A DNA stretch of 64,000 bases from Ustilago trichophora (taxonomy: Eukaryota > Basidiomycota > Ustilaginomycetes > Ustilaginales > Ustilaginaceae). The position numbers were made by a program, and so were the translations under genes. The notes beneath the pieces were generated by a model, which saw nothing but the letters and a program-made list of their open reading frames with translations, was not told the origin of the DNA and made no database searches. The stretch is taken from the NCBI GenBank assembly GCA_900323505.1, contig OOIN01000006.1, positions 992,001 to 1,056,000 on the forward strand. The letters run 5' to 3'. Positions 51,621 to 61,500 of the stretch are shown here, in pieces (the first letter of the stretch is position 1; each line of letters starts with the position of its first letter).

Positions 51621-52742
51621 TCATCCGCATGTGATATCGGGATACACGTCAAATCTGCGCTGGGTGCTGATGGGAATGTTTCGTCGTGTCTGCTGCACCT
51701 CTTCCGGGTCGAGTGTGAAGAAGAGTGTGTCTTCTGCCTCACTGAGTTTGGCCTTGACGTCTCCGAGCGGGCCAACGACGCTGGAATGACCCCAAGCAGG
51801 GTAGGCCTTTTCGCCCTCACGCCATCCGTCCTTTTCAGCAAGTGCACCGTCAAGCGCTTCCTGACTGGGGCGTGCGGGACTGCAGCCGAGCACGTATACC
51901 TGGTTGTCTGTGGCTCGCGCGCGGAGGAGAAGCTCCCAGCTGATCGGGCCGGTAGTGGTGTTGAATGCGCCGGGGTAGATGATGCAGCCGGCACCGAGAC
52001 GACCTGCGATCATGGCAGGTTCAGGGAAGCGCAAGTCGTAGCAGATGCCGAGGCCGAAGCGTCCAAGACTGCAGTCGAAGAGGGTGACACGATCGCCGCC
52101 GGACAGAGTTTCGCTCTCCTGGAAGGTCATCTTTCCCGGAATGTCAATGTCGAAGAGATGGAGCTTGCGGTGGATGCTGATAAGCTGACCTTGCTCGTTG
52201 AAGACGCAGGACGAGTTGTAGATGTTGCCTGTGAGATCATCGCGTTCGGGCACACTTCCTCCGACAAGGACGACTTTGGCTTCGCGCGCCGTCTCGGAGA
52301 GCATCTTGAGACTGGGAGAGAGCTTCTGGATACGCTCGTCGATCTCTACGGGCTTCCCGATGCCCTTCTCTCGTGCCAATTTGGACTCGGCACTTGGATC
52401 AGTGGAGGCGTCGATGGTCCATCGAATCTCTTCCTTGCCCTTGCCCATGCGTGCAAGTGCCGAAGGAAGCGGCTTCTTGATTTTCTGATAGGCACCTCCA
52501 AAGGACTCGGCGTACTCGGCAAAGTACTTGACGCCATAGGGAGAGTTGAAGCATTCGGGCAGTACCACCATGCCCACAGGTGCCGAGATCGAGGAAGACG
52601 ATGCGCTGGGTCGGGTAGCGGCAGCACGTAGGACTGCATCTCGGGCGCGCTTGAGATTGAAAGCCTTGTCGAACGAGGTCGAGCCCAGCTGAATCAGGGC
52701 GACCGAGGTCTTTTGAAGCGATAGACTTGGCGCGGCCGACAT
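51621..52742 (-). CDS. Nitrilase-superfamily hydrolase, omega-amidase (Nit2)-like
   Basis: This uninterrupted frame has 373 residues. The catalytic triad is visible as Glu63 (VLPECFNSPYG), Lys193 (IHRKLHLFDIDIPGK) and Cys234 (GLGICYDLRFPE). The LHLFDIDIPGKMTFQES segment and the FNSPYG motif point to the Nit2/Nit3 omega-amidase branch. Such enzymes hydrolyse alpha-ketoglutaramate and alpha-ketosuccinamate to the keto acid and ammonia. The distance from Glu63 to Lys193 is about 60 residues longer than in typical Nit2. The extra part is a Lys/Glu-rich segment (about 90-145). The start lies directly before the first conserved strand (VALIQLG). Confidence 0.9.
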   Translation of the reverse strand: MSAAPSLSLQKTSVALIQLGSTSFDKAFNLKRARDAVLRAAATRPSASSSSISAPVGMVVLPECFNSPYGVKYFAEYAESFGGAYQKIKKPLPSALARMGKGKEEIRWTIDASTDPSAESKLAREKGIGKPVEIDERIQKLSPSLKMLSETAREAKVVLVGGSVPERDDLTGNIYNSSCVFNEQGQLISIHRKLHLFDIDIPGKMTFQESETLSGGDRVTLFDCSLGRFGLGICYDLRFPEPAMIAGRLGAGCIIYPGAFNTTTGPISWELLLRARATDNQVYVLGCSPARPSQEALDGALAEKDGWREGEKAYPAWGHSSVVGPLGDVKAKLSEAEDTLFFTLDPEEVQQTRRNIPISTQRRFDVYPDITCG

Positions 52743-53176
52743 TGTTACGATCCCTGCTTTTGTGAATGAGTGAGGTTCGGAAGGATGGAGACGATGCCGC
52801 GGGTATAGATTGGTAGTGTTGCTCGAGCCACGTTGTTCTACGATCCTAATGTCATCGTGCCGACCTAGTTCCCGAAATGATCATCACCGATTCGATTTGT
52901 GTATCGCCGATACGACACTTTGAAGATTTCGTGTTGTGAGATCTTTCGAGATTCGCGCGAGACTAGGATTGCCGCAGCAATACATTTCGGATCCGCGAAA
53001 ATCGAACGAACAGAAAGGAAATTTACCAAGCGCGGCTGGCACGAGAGAGACGGGAAGAGGAAAATTCAGAGAGCCACCAACCCTTGTGAGCTTGCCAGAG
53101 AGGGAGACTTGATGCAAATCACCCAGCCACTCCTTTCTTCTTCTCCTCACCCGTCATCACCAACGACAACGTCAAG
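52743..53176. promoter_or_regulatory. Divergent promoter region nitrilase / uL1
   Basis: This 434-nt head-to-head region is pyrimidine-rich just before the ribosomal protein start. No other element was recognised. Confidence 0.4.
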
Positions 53177-53827
53177 ATGAGCAAGATCCAGGTGTCCAGC
53201 GTGCGTAACACCCTCAAGGAGCTTATTAAGGCTTCGGAGGACAAGCGCCGAAACTTCAACGAGACCGTCGAGCTCCAGATCGGCCTCAAGAACTACGACC
53301 CCCAGCGTGACAAGCGTTTCTCGGGTACCGTCAAGCTCCCCCATGTTCCCCGTCCCCGCATGAGCCTCTGCATTTTGGCCGACGCCGCCGATGTCGACCG
53401 TGCCAAGCTCATCGACCTCGAGTTCATGACCGTTGAGGACTTGAAGAAGCTCAACAAGAACAAGAAGCTCGTCAAGAAGCTCGCCAAGAAGTACGATGCT
53501 TTCCTTGCCTCCGAGGCCCTCATCAAGCAGATCCCCCGTTTGTTGGGCCCCGGTCTTTCCAAGGCCGGCAAGTTCCCCACCCCCGTCTCGCACAACGAGG
53601 ACCTCGAGAAGAAGGTCACCGAGGTCAAGAGCACCATCAAGTTCCAGCTTAAGAAGGTTCTCTGCCTCGGTGTTGCCGTCGGCCACGTCCAGATGACCGA
53701 TGACCAGCTCCTCGCCAACGTCATGCTTGCCATCAACTTCCTCATCTCGCTTCTTAAGAAGCAGTGGCAGAACATCAAGTCGCTCCACGTCAAGTCTACC
53801 ATGGGCAAGGTCTACCGTCTCTTCTAA
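53177..53827 (+). CDS. RPL1: 60S ribosomal protein L10a (uL1)
   Basis: This uninterrupted frame has 216 residues, the exact eukaryotic length. It begins [20 protein letters not shown] and contains [60 protein letters not shown], and [18 protein letters not shown], the signature loop of the L1 family. uL1 forms the L1 stalk that guides deacylated tRNA release. Unlike eS7 and eS1 in this window, it has no intron. Confidence 0.98.
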   Translation: MSKIQVSSVRNTLKELIKASEDKRRNFNETVELQIGLKNYDPQRDKRFSGTVKLPHVPRPRMSLCILADAADVDRAKLIDLEFMTVEDLKKLNKNKKLVKKLAKKYDAFLASEALIKQIPRLLGPGLSKAGKFPTPVSHNEDLEKKVTEVKSTIKFQLKKVLCLGVAVGHVQMTDDQLLANVMLAINFLISLLKKQWQNIKSLHVKSTMGKVYRLF

Positions 53828-54779
53828 GCGGTTTTTTTCCTGCATGTGGAGTGCCTCGACTGTCAGCGCTCTGCTGAGCATGACGGTCGTGCCTCTTTCT
53901 TTCCCTTGGGTTCGATGAATCTACCTTGGTCACTTGCATCCTACAAAGCATTTACGCACGCTTACACCCAGTTCCATTCGCTTTTTTCTTCGTAAAAAAA
54001 CGACTTGGGATGAGGGGAGCTAATCTTGTGTCCTACTCATCTTTCCCATCCAAAGTACAAAATTGCCGTTGGAGGTGTTGCCGCCACCCGTGTAGGGTGT
54101 CGGATGTTCCCTCTGTTCTCGGATACTTGCAGGCTGTTGACGCAGCCAGTGTGATCGACTGTATTTTCGAGCTGGTATGAGCATGAGCGTCATCTGAAGC
54201 AAGCAGCTCGGGTGTTTCGGTGAGGACCCCGGTTGCGCACGGTCTTTGTCGGAAGTGTGTACTAAGAGTGTCTTGTGGGAACATTGATACTCGCTGCTTC
54301 TGTTCGAGCTTGCGTCGGGGATGCACATCGACGATGCGCCTTCGTTTCTCTTCAAACAAGTGTCAGTCCGTCACGCTATGGAGGCGTCGTCGCTCTTACG
54401 ATCAAGCTCTGGATGGCATTGCGAGAGAAGCTTCCTAACTTGCATGCCGCAGAATCCAGGCTTCGTCCAATCTCCCACACTTCATTTTGTGTATCTCAAC
54501 TTTGACGTTGGCAAGCTTGACGTCACTTCCGCATTCAGGCGCTAGAACGCTCACGAGAACATACCTGACTGCGAGGCAATTGAGATTGGCTCGACCGCGC
54601 ATTGGTCATGGACATGCTGGAGTGAGAAACCTCTTCAAGAGTCATCCAGTCGAATTGGGTTGAACGTTCCACGCAGCAAACGAACGGCGATGTTGATCAT
54701 TGTGTTGAATTGAGTGGAGAATGCAAGAGCGCGCAACCGATACGGATAGAATACAAGAGACGCAGAAAAGATGCAAGGG

Positions 54780-54820
<41 letters not shown>

Positions 54821-54828
54821 TGCTACGA
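53828..54828. other. Convergent 3' intergenic region with a CTG repeat
   Basis: This 1-kb stretch lies between the uL1 and prohibitin stop codons. It contains the (CTG)n run at 54782-54818. Small open frames have no recognisable content. Confidence 0.45.
54782..54818. repeat. (CTG/CAG)12 trinucleotide repeat in the prohibitin 3' UTR
   Basis: Twelve uninterrupted TGC units (37 nt) begin 11 nt downstream of the PHB2 stop codon; in the transcript they read CAG. The tract is outside every supported coding region. Confidence 0.9.
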
Positions 54829-55821
54829 CTACGAGTGGTTGGGGTCCTCGTTGGCAACGTTGAGCAAAAGAGTGTCGGCATCGAGCAGCACCTTGTTGTG
54901 GGAGCCGGCCTGGGAGAGGATGGTAGCAATGTCACGAGCAGCCTCGAGCTTACGAAGCTTGAGGAAACCCTTGTTCTTCTTGACGGCCTCACCGATGAGT
55001 TCAGCGGACTTAGCCTCACCCTGTGCCTTGACGATGATGGAGGCCTTCTCCTGGATAGCCTGGTCGACCAAGAAGGCGGCACGGAGAGCAGCCTGCTGTG
55101 CAATCTGCTTGGCCTCGACGGCATGGGTGAACTCGGGCGAGAAGGAGACGTGGGTGATGGAGACGTCATCGAGGACAAGGTTGAAGCGCTGTGCACGGGC
55201 GGTCAAGTTGTCACGCACCAATCTCGAGACCATCTCTCGCTGAGTGATGAGCTGCGAAGCGTTGAACTGAGCAACAACCGACTTGAGCACCTCGTTGACG
55301 ATCGAGGGCAAGACACGCTCGTCGTAATCGGCACCAAGCTCGCGGTAGATGGTAGGGAGGGCGTCGACGCGTGGACGAGAGAGGACACGACAAGTGAGCG
55401 AGACCATCTGAAGATCCTTGGTACCGGTGAGAGATGCGATGCTGCGAGGCTTGGCTCGGACGTCGTAGTCGATGGGCTTTTCAAACCAGGGGATCATAAA
55501 GTGGGTACCTTCGTTAAAGATGGTGTCCTTGATACCGGATAAGCGCGAGTATTTGATGGCACGGTGACCACCATCGACGTTGAAGAGCGACATGTTGATA
55601 CCGAAGCCGAGCGCTACGAGGGCGACAACACCGGCCGATCCACCAAGAATGTTGGCGAGGTTGGGAGGTCCTCCACGACCTCCGCCTCCACTACCTCCAC
55701 TGCCACCGCTGCTTCCACCGGGCTTGCCTGCATTGCCAAACTGCTGTGATGCCTGCTGAGCCTGCTGTCGCAAACGCTCAAGCGTTCGGAAGATGTTCTG
55801 AGGTCCAGATCCACGGTTCAT
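54829..55821 (-). CDS. PHB2: Prohibitin-2
   Basis: The protein has 330 residues from the ATG at 55821 (MNRGSGPQNIFRTLERLRQQ). An in-frame upstream ATG at 55911 adds 30 residues without homology and is disfavoured. A Gly/Ser-rich stretch (about 35-52) precedes a membrane segment (about 60-80). The PHB/SPFH domain follows with GHRAIKYSRLSGI, EGTHFMIPWFEKPIDYDVRA, RVLPSIVNEVLKSVVAQFNA, LITQREMVSRLVRDNL, and DDVSITHVSFSPEFTHAVEA. A C-terminal coiled coil is rich in Ala/Glu/Lys. Prohibitins 1 and 2 form ring complexes in the mitochondrial inner membrane that scaffold proteases and lipids. The Gly-rich N-terminal insert is the only unusual part. Confidence 0.96.
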   Translation of the reverse strand: MNRGSGPQNIFRTLERLRQQAQQASQQFGNAGKPGGSSGGSGGSGGGGRGGPPNLANILGGSAGVVALVALGFGINMSLFNVDGGHRAIKYSRLSGIKDTIFNEGTHFMIPWFEKPIDYDVRAKPRSIASLTGTKDLQMVSLTCRVLSRPRVDALPTIYRELGADYDERVLPSIVNEVLKSVVAQFNASQLITQREMVSRLVRDNLTARAQRFNLVLDDVSITHVSFSPEFTHAVEAKQIAQQAALRAAFLVDQAIQEKASIIVKAQGEAKSAELIGEAVKKNKGFLKLRKLEAARDIATILSQAGSHNKVLLDADTLLLNVANEDPNHS

Positions 55822-56347
55822 CGTGTCGAGAGATGCTGGTAGGGAAAGTTGAAACTCGTGTGCTTGGTTGCTACTCGGTGTGTCGGCCTCTTCTGCAATA
55901 TGATGCTCCAAAAATCACTGTATAGCTCACAGGAGAAATGCCAGCCGGGTCTCCGAGATGTATGGATGATCAGGAGAAGATAGTGGAGAGCGATAGTGAT
56001 GATGACGACGACGTCGAAGCAAAGGGAGAGACAGAGTTGAAACTGAGTGGAAATGCCCGCGCAACCAGATATTCTCGAGGTTGACCAAAGCGTGCATCGA
56101 CATAATCGCGGATTGGCTCAGCCGCTTTTTCCTTGCAAAGTACGCGGAGAGGAGCAGAAAAGGGTCGATCACCATTTTATCGCCCGAGTGAAATCGAGAC
56201 GCGAAGAAACCGCTCTCCCAAGACGCGAAAGGTTTAGGCTACAGCATATGGATGGACCTTTGGGAGCATCCGTGCTCTGCTCCACATCCGCATCCTACAC
56301 TTCACCTCCTATACTTCAGCCTCAAGGCTTCGTGCTGGCTCGCAATA
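55822..56347. promoter_or_regulatory. Divergent promoter region PHB2 / ARP9
   Basis: This 526-nt head-to-head stretch includes possible in-frame N-terminal extensions of both genes, which I treat as leader. No motif was recognised. Confidence 0.4.
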
Positions 56348-57985
56348 ATGACAGCTCGAGAAGCAAGGACAGTCATCGTCGTCACGGGCTCCCACACCAT
56401 TACAGCTGGCTACGGCATCCACGAGATTCTCAAACGTCCCTCCATCTCGCTCACCGCACGCGTCGGTCTCCCGCGCTCTACCGCATCGAGCTCTTCCAGC
56501 TCATCGCCTCCCGACTACTCGCAATACCTCGTAGGATCGGCGCTTGATGAAGCTGAGCGAAGGGGCGAAGACGTTGCCATCTTTTGGCCTATACGCAAGG
56601 GATACGTGCGCGATTGGCAGCAGGTGATCGCCCTGTGGAACTACGTCCTCTTCCACCTTCTACCCATCCGACGCTCGCATAACGACTCCAACGTTCTCAT
56701 CAGTCTGCCGCTACCCATCTCGCGAGCAACACACGCCTACCTCACCCAGATCTTCTTTGAGCACTTCAATTCGGCCGCCATCACAATCGCAGAAAAGCCT
56801 CTGCTCTCCTGCTACGGCGTCGGCACTATGAACGCTTGCGTAGTCGATCTTGGCTATGAGAGCTGCGACATTACTCCAGTCATTGAATGCCTGGTGCAGT
56901 CAAATGCCAACGTCAAGACCGACGTTGGGGCTCGTCATTGCATTCTTTACCTTGCCCATCTTCTGCGTCGCGACCAAAGTCTAGTCAAGGCAATCCAGAC
57001 GCTGCTTCGATATACCCGCAAGGCATCTTCCGCATCCTCGCGTCAGAGCGACGACGCTGCACTGAGGAATGCCATGTTCTCCCTCGCTCAGCAGCTGGTG
57101 GAAGAAGGTCTGGTGCTGGACGAGGAGGCCGTCAAGAAGGGAGCTGGAGGTATCGCTTCGGCCGTGGATGGCGAAGACGACGAGGGCAACTTCGACATTG
57201 CAGCCGTTCTTGTGGAAGGTTCCAAGAAGCATGATGAGGAAGAAGAGGAAAGAAGACGAGCGCTGGAAGCCAACCAGGGTGAGGAGATCGACGAAGCCAT
57301 CTTGGCCTCCATCACCGGGGAAGATGGGCAAGCAGGTGGATCTACTGATGACAAGGCAGTGCTTGTTCACTTCCGCGGTCTCAAACTCAAAGTGGGCCCA
57401 GAGCGCTTCCGATTCATCGAGCCACTCTTCCGACCTGAGTTGCTCAAAGACGTGGCAGGCGCCAACGAGCTTCACATTGGAGACGAGCCTTTTGGAGCGG
57501 CACCAATCATCGCAGAGTCCAACCCAACAAGCCACGACAGCTATCCCATGCCGACCGCGTCACCAGATTGGAGCCAAGCCGTTCCACTTCCACTAGCCAT
57601 CGCCAACGCCATCTCGCGCGTCGAAGACGCCGATCGTCGACCACAACTGTGGGAGAACCTCATCTTCACCGGACAACCTGCAAAGATCAAGACAATCCAG
57701 TTTGAAGCCATCTCTTCGCTCTCGGACTTTGTTGCAACCGAGCAAACGGAAGCAGCCCAGGTGCTTGCTGAGCCAAACCCGCTCCAGGCTCGCAATGTAC
57801 GTGCGTTGAAGGTGCCCGACTACTTTTCCGAGTTCAAGGAGCGTAACGACTTGGCCCCATTCCTCGGAGGCACCATCTACGCCAAGCTCATCTTTGGTGA
57901 TCCGCAAGCGAAGGCATTCATCACCAAGCAGAATTACAACGAAGCAGGTCCCAACCAGGCCTTCTCCGTCAAGCTCGGTGCTTGA
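56348..57985 (+). CDS. ARP9: Actin-related protein 9 (Arp9)-like chromatin-remodelling subunit
   Basis: The protein has 545 residues from the ATG at 56348 (MTAREARTVIVVTGSHTITA). An in-frame ATG at 56252 adds 32 residues that look non-coding. The actin fold is recognisable from WPIRKGYVRDWQQVIALWNY, the VVDLGYESCDITPVIE phosphate-loop region and, near the end, FLGGTIYAKLIF with ITKQNYNEAG. An acidic insert (about 275-340) separates the halves. The KVPDYFSEFKER segment matches fungal Arp9, which pairs with Arp7 or Arp42 in SWI/SNF and RSC complexes in the nucleus. The nucleotide-binding loop is poorly conserved, as usual for Arp9. Confidence 0.85.
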   Translation: MTAREARTVIVVTGSHTITAGYGIHEILKRPSISLTARVGLPRSTASSSSSSSPPDYSQYLVGSALDEAERRGEDVAIFWPIRKGYVRDWQQVIALWNYVLFHLLPIRRSHNDSNVLISLPLPISRATHAYLTQIFFEHFNSAAITIAEKPLLSCYGVGTMNACVVDLGYESCDITPVIECLVQSNANVKTDVGARHCILYLAHLLRRDQSLVKAIQTLLRYTRKASSASSRQSDDAALRNAMFSLAQQLVEEGLVLDEEAVKKGAGGIASAVDGEDDEGNFDIAAVLVEGSKKHDEEEEERRRALEANQGEEIDEAILASITGEDGQAGGSTDDKAVLVHFRGLKLKVGPERFRFIEPLFRPELLKDVAGANELHIGDEPFGAAPIIAESNPTSHDSYPMPTASPDWSQAVPLPLAIANAISRVEDADRRPQLWENLIFTGQPAKIKTIQFEAISSLSDFVATEQTEAAQVLAEPNPLQARNVRALKVPDYFSEFKERNDLAPFLGGTIYAKLIFGDPQAKAFITKQNYNEAGPNQAFSVKLGA

Positions 57986-58503
57986 GCGTAGCCTGTTCTG
58001 ATACCTAGACTGTACTTTTAGAGATGTTGCAATGGCCAACACAGCGTCCCTTCCTCGACTCTCACCTTGGACTGTGACAGCTTGCCGTATGAGTAGCATG
58101 GCAAAATGTCTGGCGACGTCGCATATGAAAGCCTAACAAAATTTGAAAAACGCGTGACACGACACGAGGCCACTTTTGGATTCAGGGTCCAACCAAGTCA
58201 AGGCTGAGTGGAGGATCACTTTGGCGCGTTGAGCCAAACCAACACTACTCACACTTGGCAGCCGAAATTTTGGAAGTCTTGTCTTCTACAGTACCATATG
58301 CGATTTGTACACCCAACAACCATCAGCTTGCTCGGTATCAGGACCTCTACTTCAACGCTCTCTACTACTTTCGCTTTCAACAGTCCAATGATTCTCATAC
58401 GTGATAAGACGTTCTCTTAGAAGCACAGGCGCAACTATCATTGACCGCACGCCCGATCCGTTCAATCATCTTCACCTCCTCGGTCAGCCTTGGTCTCGCC
58501 ACC
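57986..58503. promoter_or_regulatory. ARP9 3' flank and DNA2 promoter
   Basis: This 518-nt stretch lies between two same-strand genes. No ACGCGT-type (MCB) box was noticed. Nothing further was recognised. Confidence 0.35.
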
Positions 58504-61500
58504 ATGACGCTCGACGCTGCCGACGCTCTGTTCATGGACGAGCTCTTTGCCGACCTCGATGCCTCACACTTTTCCATACCTCCCTCTCAGAGTCCGCCAA
58601 AGAAGAAGCCAGCTCGCCTACCAAGATCATCGCAGCAACACAATGCGTCACCAACTTCCGGCTCGAATGCCTCCCGTTCCAGATCTCCGCTCAAGGACTC
58701 TACCCGCTTTCAGTCACAGCCAGCAATCGATCACGATCTCGAAGATTGGTATCGACCAGCACTGGCCCAGCCAACGTCATCTAACCGTCGCATTGTCTCG
58801 GCTTCCGGCATCAAGCGTCAAAAGATCGAACACATTGACGATTTCCCAAGACAATCTGCATCAGCTGCTAAGCAGATCACATCGAGCTCAATAGAACGTA
58901 CAGCGTCTGTATGTAAGCAACCGCAAGAACAGTGCAACTACGTCCGATGTCGCGTCCTGGCGGTGATCGAGAGTTCGTACGAAGTCGCTGTAGATGGACC
59001 AAGCATGTCAACGCGCACGCGTCCGGAGAAGCTTTTGGTCCTCGAAACTGACAAGCACAACAAGAAGGTCACACAGGCCAGTCCTCGAAAGCGCCTTTCC
59101 AATGCCGCATCTGTGGACGAACAGGTCGAGACTTTGCTCGCCTCTCTGCGCGATGACTGGATGCACACCATGATCTCTGTAGGCAACATTGTTCACCTTG
59201 TCGGCCAATACGAGGATGCCATGGTCAAAATTCCCGTCTTACTCGACCAGCAAAGCAAGCAAGGCAGTGCTCCGACGAGAACCTCCGAGCTCACGTCAAG
59301 GGTCGAGGTGGCAATTGAACAGCCCATAGACAAGCGACTAGACGCCAACGGGGCCGACTGTCCAGATGATGAGGATGATGACCTCTGGGATGACCTGGCA
59401 TCAATGCCATCCCTTTCGCAATGCGCCACTCAGGAATTGCTCGCGTCAGATGATGCGCCGAAGGCAAAGATCATGATCTTCTCCTCTCGTTCTGCTACCT
59501 CAAAAGGCTCGGAGAACACCGATCACGCGCTCGACAATCTTTTGGTGGTGCACCCTGATGTACTTGTGCCAGCAACCAAAGTGGCAGATGTTGCGTCTTG
59601 CATTCGGAAGCCTGTTGTCCAGGATCGGCTACGTGGCGCATCGGATATGTCCATCAGCCTCGTCATGGGTAACATGCTTCACGAGCTGCTCCAAGCTTGT
59701 CTCACAGCATCGTCGCCAGCCCAAACCTCACAGGACTCGTTGATAGGCGTCCATAGTGGCGAGGAGGCAAAACCCGCTGCCACATTCTCGTCCCCTTGGC
59801 CTGCACAATGGCAGGGCATCGGCAATTTCAGCAAAGCCTTTGTGGAAAGTCAGGTGGAAGAACAGGTGCGCACCAACATCGAGAGCTTGTACGCCATTGA
59901 TCTTAGCGCCGAGGAAGCAGCCGTCCAACTGCGAGAGAAAGCGGCACCTTTTGCTCACTTTGCGCGTACCTTTCTGCTCCGCGAGGATGACGCCACCTTC
60001 CATCCGGAAGCAACTCTGCGGGAACCTGGTAGAGCCACCACGTCAGCACAAGCCAAGGTGCGGCTTAGACGCATCCTCGATGTCGAAGAGGAGATTTGGA
60101 GCCCCATCTTCGGCCTCAAAGGCAAAGTGGACGTCTCTGTTGAGTGCGACATTCTTGAGGTATCGGAATCTCCGAAAGCAAAGGCAGCTTCGGGACATTC
60201 GAGACAAGCCTTCTCAAGAGGAGATCAGAAAATGGCAGCTGCCGAACAGAACCAGCATCTGTTCACATCGTCAGTTGTACCGCTCGAGCTCAAAACGGGC
60301 CGCGCTGAGGTCGTCTCGACTGAGCATCGTGCTCAGACCATGTTGTATACGCTCATGATGTCTGATCGTTACGGAGTACGAGTGGGCGATGGACTACTCT
60401 ACTATTCCAAATCTGGTGAGCTTCATCGCATCAGTCGAAGCCGAAATGAAGTGCGCAGTCTCATCATCGGCCGCAACGAGCTGGCTCACTACCTTCGCCA
60501 CGACACTAGTCGGCTTCAAAAGTCAAAGGGTGGGGAACCAGCAGAGGAGGTCGCACAAGTGCTGCCACCGACGATCGACAGCGAGCACAAGTGTCGAAGA
60601 TGCTATGCCGTTGACGGGTGCATGCTCTTCCGCCGCGCTGTCGAGAATGTTGTTGAGCCTTCCGAAGCAATCGTGGACGACATCGAAGGCAGCATCACGC
60701 CAAAGTTCGGCAACATGCTCTCGAAGAGATCGCCGATTGCGGATGTCTACGAGCAAAAGACCGAGCATCTCAGCGACGTACATCTCGACTTCTTCCGCAA
60801 GTGGGATCGATTGCTCAATCTCGAGGAAGAGGACGCCGTTCGCTTCCGCAGGGAGATGTGGACTATGACGGCGGAACAACGCGAGAAGGTGGGTCGCTGC
60901 TTCGGCAACATGCGTCTTGACGTTCTTCCAGGAACCTCATCACATGGACCTTCGAGCTCAATGCGTAGAGTTGTCCACCGCTTCGTTCGACATCACGACC
61001 CTACTCAGGATGCCGAAGCTGGTCTGCTCTCTGGTCACATTACTGTCAACGACCCAGTGACCATCTCGATCGAGCCAGGCATGCTCTCGGTCGCTCAAGG
61101 TTTCGTGGCTAAGCTGACACCGACGGCAGTCGAGATCGGCTTGGATCATTCACCTGACGCGGCCATGCGGAGAGCATTAGAGAGGAGTAACGGCGCACAA
61201 GAAGAATCCTTCAATATTGCGGCGGCTGCGGAGAGGATCGTGTTCCGCATCGACAAGGACGAGCTTGGTAGCGGAATGGGTCGCGTTCGAGCCAATCTAG
61301 CCGCGCTCTTCTTAGCTCAGCAGAAAGGCGGAGATGTGAAGCGCCGCGAGTTGATTGTTGACAGGAGACGACCGCGCTTCCTTCCGTCAGAGCAGTTGGA
61401 AGAGGCACTCGCCGTAGGCTCAGAGACCAGACCCGTGGGCGAGATCATCGCTCAAGTACACGCAGACGCAAGCGTCAACGAAGATCAGAAACTCGCGATC

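Noticed and set aside
51558..52631. 357-codon plus-strand frame opposite the nitrilase
   Set aside because: It is a shadow of an intact enzyme with its catalytic triad on the other strand.
54721..55542. 273-codon plus-strand frame with a poly-Leu run opposite prohibitin
   Set aside because: The leucines come from the CTG repeat in the 3' UTR and the rest is antisense to PHB2.
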